Assembly (NCBI GenBank): GCA_900770665.1
Contig: CAAGKZ010000058.1
Coordinates: forward strand, 1 to 34,440
DNA length: 34,440 nt
Direction of reading: 5' to 3'
Source of the DNA: Bacteroidaceae bacterium
Lineage (GTDB): Bacteria; Bacteroidota; Bacteroidia; Bacteroidales; Bacteroidaceae
Positions 31,462 to 34,440 of this stretch are shown piece after piece. Within the stretch, counting starts at the first letter, position 1; the number at the start of each line of letters is the position of its first letter. The notes under the pieces were generated by a model. That model was not told the origin of the DNA. It saw only the letters and a program-made list of their open reading frames with translations, and did no database searches. The translations under genes and the position numbers were made by a program.

Positions 31462-32571
31462 TTATAAATCGGCTTTAAGCAAGTAATTGCTACTTCTACC
31501 ACCCTCATTGGCTGCCACTAGTACTCCTTTGTTTACAAGGTCTGTTATATCGCGCAGAGCTGTCGCTTGTGATGTCTTGGCAATCTTTGCCCATTTTGAG
31601 GTTGTGAGTTTTCCCTCAAAGCCATCCCATAGTTTGTTGACAACTTTAACTTGTCGTTCATTCATTGCAACCTCGCGGTGGAGTTGCCAGAACGAAGCCT
31701 TGGCAACCACTCGTTTCACTGTTTCCTCTGAACGTATTATAGCATTCTTTAGAGTCTGCAAAAACCACTCAAGCCACAGGGTAACATCCATTGTGCCGGT
31801 TGTGGTTCTCTCCAAAACTTCGTAATAACCTTTGCGTTCACGCAATATCTCGGCCGACATGCTGTAGAAACGATGTGGCATACCATCGGCCTTTGCCAGG
31901 AGCATATCGGTTATTGTGCGGGTTATGCGGCCGTTACCATCGTCAAAAGGGTGTATGGCAACAAACCAAAGATGTGCTATTGCTGCTTTCAGTATCGGGT
32001 CTATGTTCTGCCTGCTGTTTACCCAGGGTAGGAATTCATCCATCATGGTAGGCACGTCCACCGACGCCGGGGCCTCGTAATGCACTTTCTCCCTGCCTAT
32101 TGCGCCCGATACCACCTGCATGGGTTCTGCCCCCACACGATATGCAGCAACTGTTATGGGGTGTATTCCACTGCGGCCTGTAGGGAACAGCGCTGCGTGC
32201 CAGTTGAAAAGACGTTCTGGGGTCAGTGGCTTGTCGTTGTTCTGCACAGCATCGAGCATTACTTGCACAACACCCTCGGTGTAGTGGTCCGGCTTGGGTA
32301 AGCCCTCGGTCGCTATTCCCAAATGTCGGGCTATGGATGAACGCACCCTGTCGGCATTGAGCAACTCACCCTCTATTTCCGATGAGCGTAACACATCCTC
32401 AACCATCACATTGAGCGAGGTGGCATTCTGCACATTGAACCCGACACCTTCCATAAGTCCCATGACCCGACCTTCGAGGTTGCGCACCTCGGCAAGAAGA
32501 GTCATCAGCCTCTCATTGTCCCATTTGAACTCCGCCCAATCGGGCTGCTGCCATATATAAATTGCCCTCAT
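31462..32571 (-). CDS. Fic family protein with DUF4172 N-terminus (class II)
   Basis: The 369-residue protein starts at ATG 32571 (MRAIYIWQQPDW). A TATCTTTG promoter box at 32590-32597 rules out the longer frame upstream. The N-terminal IWQQPDW.EF.WD is the DUF4172 signature. S63-SEI-E67-G68 fits the (S/T)xxxE(G/N) inhibitory helix of class II Fic proteins, which lies N-terminal. The catalytic HPFDDGNGR is complete (207-215). A C-terminal winged-helix region follows (about 310-369: TSKWAKIAKTSQATALRDITDLVNKGVL). It probably AMPylates a cellular target under autoinhibition. It is transcribed against the island, between repeat copies B and C. Confidence 0.9.
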   Translation of the reverse strand: MRAIYIWQQPDWAEFKWDNERLMTLLAEVRNLEGRVMGLMEGVGFNVQNATSLNVMVEDVLRSSEIEGELLNADRVRSSIARHLGIATEGLPKPDHYTEGVVQVMLDAVQNNDKPLTPERLFNWHAALFPTGRSGIHPITVAAYRVGAEPMQVVSGAIGREKVHYEAPASVDVPTMMDEFLPWVNSRQNIDPILKAAIAHLWFVAIHPFDDGNGRITRTITDMLLAKADGMPHRFYSMSAEILRERKGYYEVLERTTTGTMDVTLWLEWFLQTLKNAIIRSEETVKRVVAKASFWQLHREVAMNERQVKVVNKLWDGFEGKLTTSKWAKIAKTSQATALRDITDLVNKGVLVAANEGGRSSNYLLKADL

Positions 32572-32589
32572 AACTGCTTGATTTTTGTG

Positions 32590-32619
32590 CAAAGATAGCG
32601 CAATGATGCGAAAAAACAA
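32590..32619 (-). promoter_or_regulatory. Promoter of the class II Fic gene
   Basis: On the minus strand TTG (32617-32619) is followed after 19 nt by TATCTTTG (32590-32597). Transcription from about 32583 would leave roughly 12 nt before the ATG at 32571, which settles the gene start. Repeat copy C abuts the upstream side. Confidence 0.65.
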
Positions 32620-32620
32620 C

Positions 32621-32669
32621 TTATTCGCGTCATATTTTGACGCGAATAGGCGGGTAATAACTTCACTCG
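32621..32669. repeat. Island repeat, partial copy C
   Basis: The palindrome ATTCGCGTCA-5 nt-TGACGCGAAT (32623-32647) has both arms identical to copies A and B and an inverted loop sequence. It is followed by GGGTAATAACTTCAC, a degenerate form of their AATCGCTTCATT end. The GGGTATAAT opening is missing. Confidence 0.6.
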
Positions 32670-32683
32670 CTTGCACTATCTTT
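32662..32683 (+). repeat. 22-bp direct repeat with promoter-like end, copy 1
   Basis: TTCACTCGC-TTGCACTATCTTT is repeated exactly at 32745-32766. In this copy the -7 box is broken (TATCTTTA). It overlaps the end of repeat C. Confidence 0.7.
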
Positions 32684-32744
32684 ACGAAAAAGTTTCATGA
32701 ACATAGGCTTCGCTCGTTGCAAAATGCTCAAACAAGTTTGGCAT

Positions 32745-32766
32745 TTCACTCGCTTGCACTATCTTT
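32745..32766 (+). repeat. 22-bp direct repeat with promoter-like end, copy 2
   Basis: It is the exact second copy of 32662-32683. Here it is followed by G, so the repeat end becomes a complete TATCTTTG box. Confidence 0.7.
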
Positions 32767-32767
32767 G
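32760..32767 (+). promoter_or_regulatory. -7 box of the prenyltransferase gene
   Basis: TATCTTTG lies 30 nt before the prenyltransferase ATG. AGTTTG at 32735-32740 supplies a TTTG exactly 19 nt upstream. The promoter is partly made from the 22-bp repeat. Confidence 0.6.
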
Positions 32768-32797
32768 TAGTTTAAATGAATAGCAAAACGATGATTT

Positions 32798-33697
32798 ATG
32801 GAGAATAATAAGAAACACAGTTTCAAGGCATGGGTGTTGGCTACGCGTCCGTGGTCTTTTCCGGCGTCGGCGATGCCGGTGTTGGTGACATTGGCGTATC
32901 TTAATTGGTGTGGCTACACCATTGACTGGCTGGCGGGTGTTTGGGCGTTGCTCAACATTGTTGTATTCCACGCGGCGGGTAATACATGGAGTGATTATTT
33001 CGATTATAAGCGTGGTGTTGACCGCGAGGATGCCATTGGTGGTATGTCTATCGTGAGCGGTGAGTTCCAGGATGGCGAGATTAAGAGGCTTGCGTGGTGT
33101 CTGCTCTCTATTGCAGTTGCGGCTGGCATTGGTCTTATGTTGTACGCGGGCTTGCCGGTGCTTTACTTTGGCCTTGCGGGCTGCGCGCTAATTCTGCTAT
33201 ATCCCTGGCTAAAGTATCACGCTTTGGGCGACTTGGATATTTTCCTCACATACTCGGTGTTGCCAATCCTTGGAACATCGTTTGTGGCTAAAGGTTATTT
33301 GTACAATGAGTTGCTGTGGCTTATGTTGCCAATCGGGCTCATCACGGTTGGTATACTGCACGTAAACAATGCACGCGACATTGAGCAGGATAGCCGTGCG
33401 GGCATAAAGACTTTTGCAATGCTCATCGGCAAGCGTGCGTCGGTTTATGTATATCTGGCCGAGTTGCTGTTGCCTTTTGTGGCCATTCTTGTTGCTGCCA
33501 TCTGCGGTGCAATGCCGTGGTGGTCGTTGGCGGTTGTGGTAGCATTGAAACCGGCAATAGACAATTGCCGTGCGATGCTGAAACTCCCAACCGAGGGTAT
33601 GAAGGCGCTTATTGGCGTTGATGAAAAGACTGCGCAGCTGCAGCTGATGTTCAGCCTGTTGCTATCAATATCACTCTTTGTTGCAGCAATGTTATGA
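32798..33697 (+). CDS. menA: UbiA-family prenyltransferase, probably MenA
   Basis: The 299-residue polytopic membrane protein begins SFKAWVLATRPWSFPAS..PVLV, as in MenA. It has the first Asp-rich prenyl-diphosphate motif in NTWSDYFDYKRGVD (62-75) and the second in NNARDIEQD, with LGD.DIFL..SVLPILGT between. MenA joins a polyprenyl chain to 1,4-dihydroxy-2-naphthoate in menaquinone synthesis at the inner membrane. Substrate assignment is by overall resemblance; another UbiA activity is possible. The start at 32798 is favoured because the ATG at 32791 is out of frame and closes at once. The stop overlaps the next gene (ATGA). Confidence 0.8.
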   Translation: MENNKKHSFKAWVLATRPWSFPASAMPVLVTLAYLNWCGYTIDWLAGVWALLNIVVFHAAGNTWSDYFDYKRGVDREDAIGGMSIVSGEFQDGEIKRLAWCLLSIAVAAGIGLMLYAGLPVLYFGLAGCALILLYPWLKYHALGDLDIFLTYSVLPILGTSFVAKGYLYNELLWLMLPIGLITVGILHVNNARDIEQDSRAGIKTFAMLIGKRASVYVYLAELLLPFVAILVAAICGAMPWWSLAVVVALKPAIDNCRAMLKLPTEGMKALIGVDEKTAQLQLMFSLLLSISLFVAAML

Positions 33698-34314
33698 TGC
33701 GTCGCCTCTCATTTACAATTGTGCTTGCGGCAGTGTTGTGGACTGTGATGTTCAGCCCATGGACTGCACCGCACGTGAATTTCTGGTGGATGATGACTGG
33801 TTCGGCCTGCACACTCTCGCTTTGTGCGACACTGTTTGCGCCGGGGTGGTGGAAGAGGGTACACATTACCCCTGCCAACATTCTGTGGGGTGTTGTCATT
33901 GCCGTTGCCCTATGGGGCGTGTTCTGGGTTGGTGACAAGCTCTCTCAACTGATGTTCGACTTTGCCCGTCCACAGGTAGATACCATATATGGAATGAAGG
34001 ATGGCGAGTCGCCTTGGCTGCTTACTGCGCTGATGCTCTTTCTCATAGGCCCAGCCGAGGAGATTTTCTGGCGCGGATATGTGCAGGAGAATCTCTCCAA
34101 AAAGTGGAACGCCAACGCGGGCTTTGTTGTTACAACGCTCATTTATGCGCTTGTGCATGCGGGCTCGTGTAACTTCATGCTCACCATGGCGGCACTTGTG
34201 GCCGGCGCGGCATGGGGCTTGCTATACCGCCTGTTCCCCAAATACTTTGCGGCGATAATAATTTCGCATGCGTTGTGGGATGTGGCGGTGTTTGTATGGT
34301 TTCCGATAATGTAA
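33694..34314 (+). CDS. CPBP family intramembrane glutamic protease (Abi/CAAX type)
   Basis: The 206-residue protein has about six membrane helices. It carries the CPBP signatures E122-E123-xxx-R127 (GPAEEIFWRG), a histidine in YALVHAG (H155) and a final SHALWD (H192), the metal-free glutamate protease active site. The family includes CAAX proteases and bacteriocin-immunity proteins. The bacterial substrate is unknown. It overlaps the prenyltransferase by 4 nt, so the two are translationally coupled. The pairing of a prenyl-transfer enzyme with a CAAX-type protease fold is suggestive, but no prenylated protein substrate can be named. Confidence 0.85.
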   Translation: MMRRLSFTIVLAAVLWTVMFSPWTAPHVNFWWMMTGSACTLSLCATLFAPGWWKRVHITPANILWGVVIAVALWGVFWVGDKLSQLMFDFARPQVDTIYGMKDGESPWLLTALMLFLIGPAEEIFWRGYVQENLSKKWNANAGFVVTTLIYALVHAGSCNFMLTMAALVAGAAWGLLYRLFPKYFAAIIISHALWDVAVFVWFPIM

Positions 34315-34364
34315 GCGGAAAGCGGAAAGGGGAAAACTGAAAGGGGAAAGCGGAAAACTGAAAG
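34315..34364 (+). repeat. Purine-rich imperfect tandem repeat
   Basis: Units of GCGGAAAG, GGGGAAA and AACTGAAAG alternate directly behind the protease stop codon. It is non-coding, probably simple-sequence expansion. No terminator hairpin is seen before the window ends. Confidence 0.6.
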
Positions 34365-34403
34365 CTGCGAGTGAGCGAATTTCTTGATTAAGCGAGCTTA
34401 ACA

Positions 34404-34416
34404 CAAACTTGTTTGA
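34404..34416 (-). repeat. Inverted copy of TCAAACAAGTTTG
   Basis: The minus strand reads TCAAACAAGTTTG, identical to 32728-32740 on the plus strand; GCTCGC (here) and CACTCGC (there) follow at similar distance. Thus the two-gene menA-CPBP unit is flanked by short inverted sequences. The length is modest and chance cannot be excluded. Confidence 0.4.
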
Positions 34417-34440
34417 TGTTATACTGCGAGTGATAAAGAA

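Overview
The window looks like a chromosomal piece of a Bacteroidales bacterium (Prevotella/Bacteroides/Muribaculaceae-like; the genus cannot be fixed from this sequence). The signs are the promoter architecture (TTTG, 19-20 nt, TAnnTTTG) in front of several genes, a BspA-type leucine-rich-repeat surface protein, a DUF5683 gene inside a parA-parB-DUF5683-mltD-rel operon, an ISAon1-like insertion sequence, and secreted proteins with short C-terminal tails like Bacteroidetes sorting domains.

Layout. (1) 1-2.2 kb: a BspA-like surface protein, then a short remnant that reads like an RHS core end. (2) 2.2-8.3 kb, minus strand: five tightly packed genes, parA, parB, a DUF5683 membrane protein, a lipoprotein lytic transglycosylase with LysM, and the bifunctional (p)ppGpp enzyme Rel. 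(3) 8.4-11.4 kb: a secreted GH84 beta-N-acetylglucosaminidase with its own promoter and terminator. (4) 11.4-16.7 kb: surE-lpxB (plus) converging on rsfS-ftsH-cdsA (minus), covering envelope lipid synthesis and membrane proteostasis. (5) 16.9 kb: tRNA-Gln(CTG) with a strong terminator. (6) 17.0-18.5 kb: an ISL3-type element with two reading frames. (7) 18.6-32.7 kb: an accessory island. (8) 32.8-34.3 kb: a UbiA/MenA-type prenyltransferase overlapping a CPBP-family membrane protease.

The accessory island is the most interesting part. A type I restriction-modification operon (hsdM, hsdS, hsdR) carries four extra genes in tight translational linkage. Between hsdM and hsdS lie two paralogous single-pass membrane proteins. 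Between hsdS and hsdR lie a protein with an RxxxxH HEPN-type motif and a small tail-anchored protein. Downstream of hsdR is a series of accessory genes and debris: a RhuM-family gene, a BRO-N/Fic fusion, two almost identical 5' stubs of AlbA_2-type ATP-binding genes, fragments of a DUF1016-like gene and of a winged-helix C-terminus, several GGTCGCC..GGCGACC palindromes, and a 427-residue protein with a second RxxxxH motif. The locus lies between two copies of a roughly 105-bp palindrome-bearing direct repeat (18573-18680 and 31320-31422). A third partial copy (32621-32669) lies beyond a class II Fic gene. This suggests repeat-bounded, exchangeable defence cassettes.

Family assignments rest on motifs and remembered family features. 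No database search was possible, and the functions of the four hsd-embedded genes and of the 427-residue gene are inferences.
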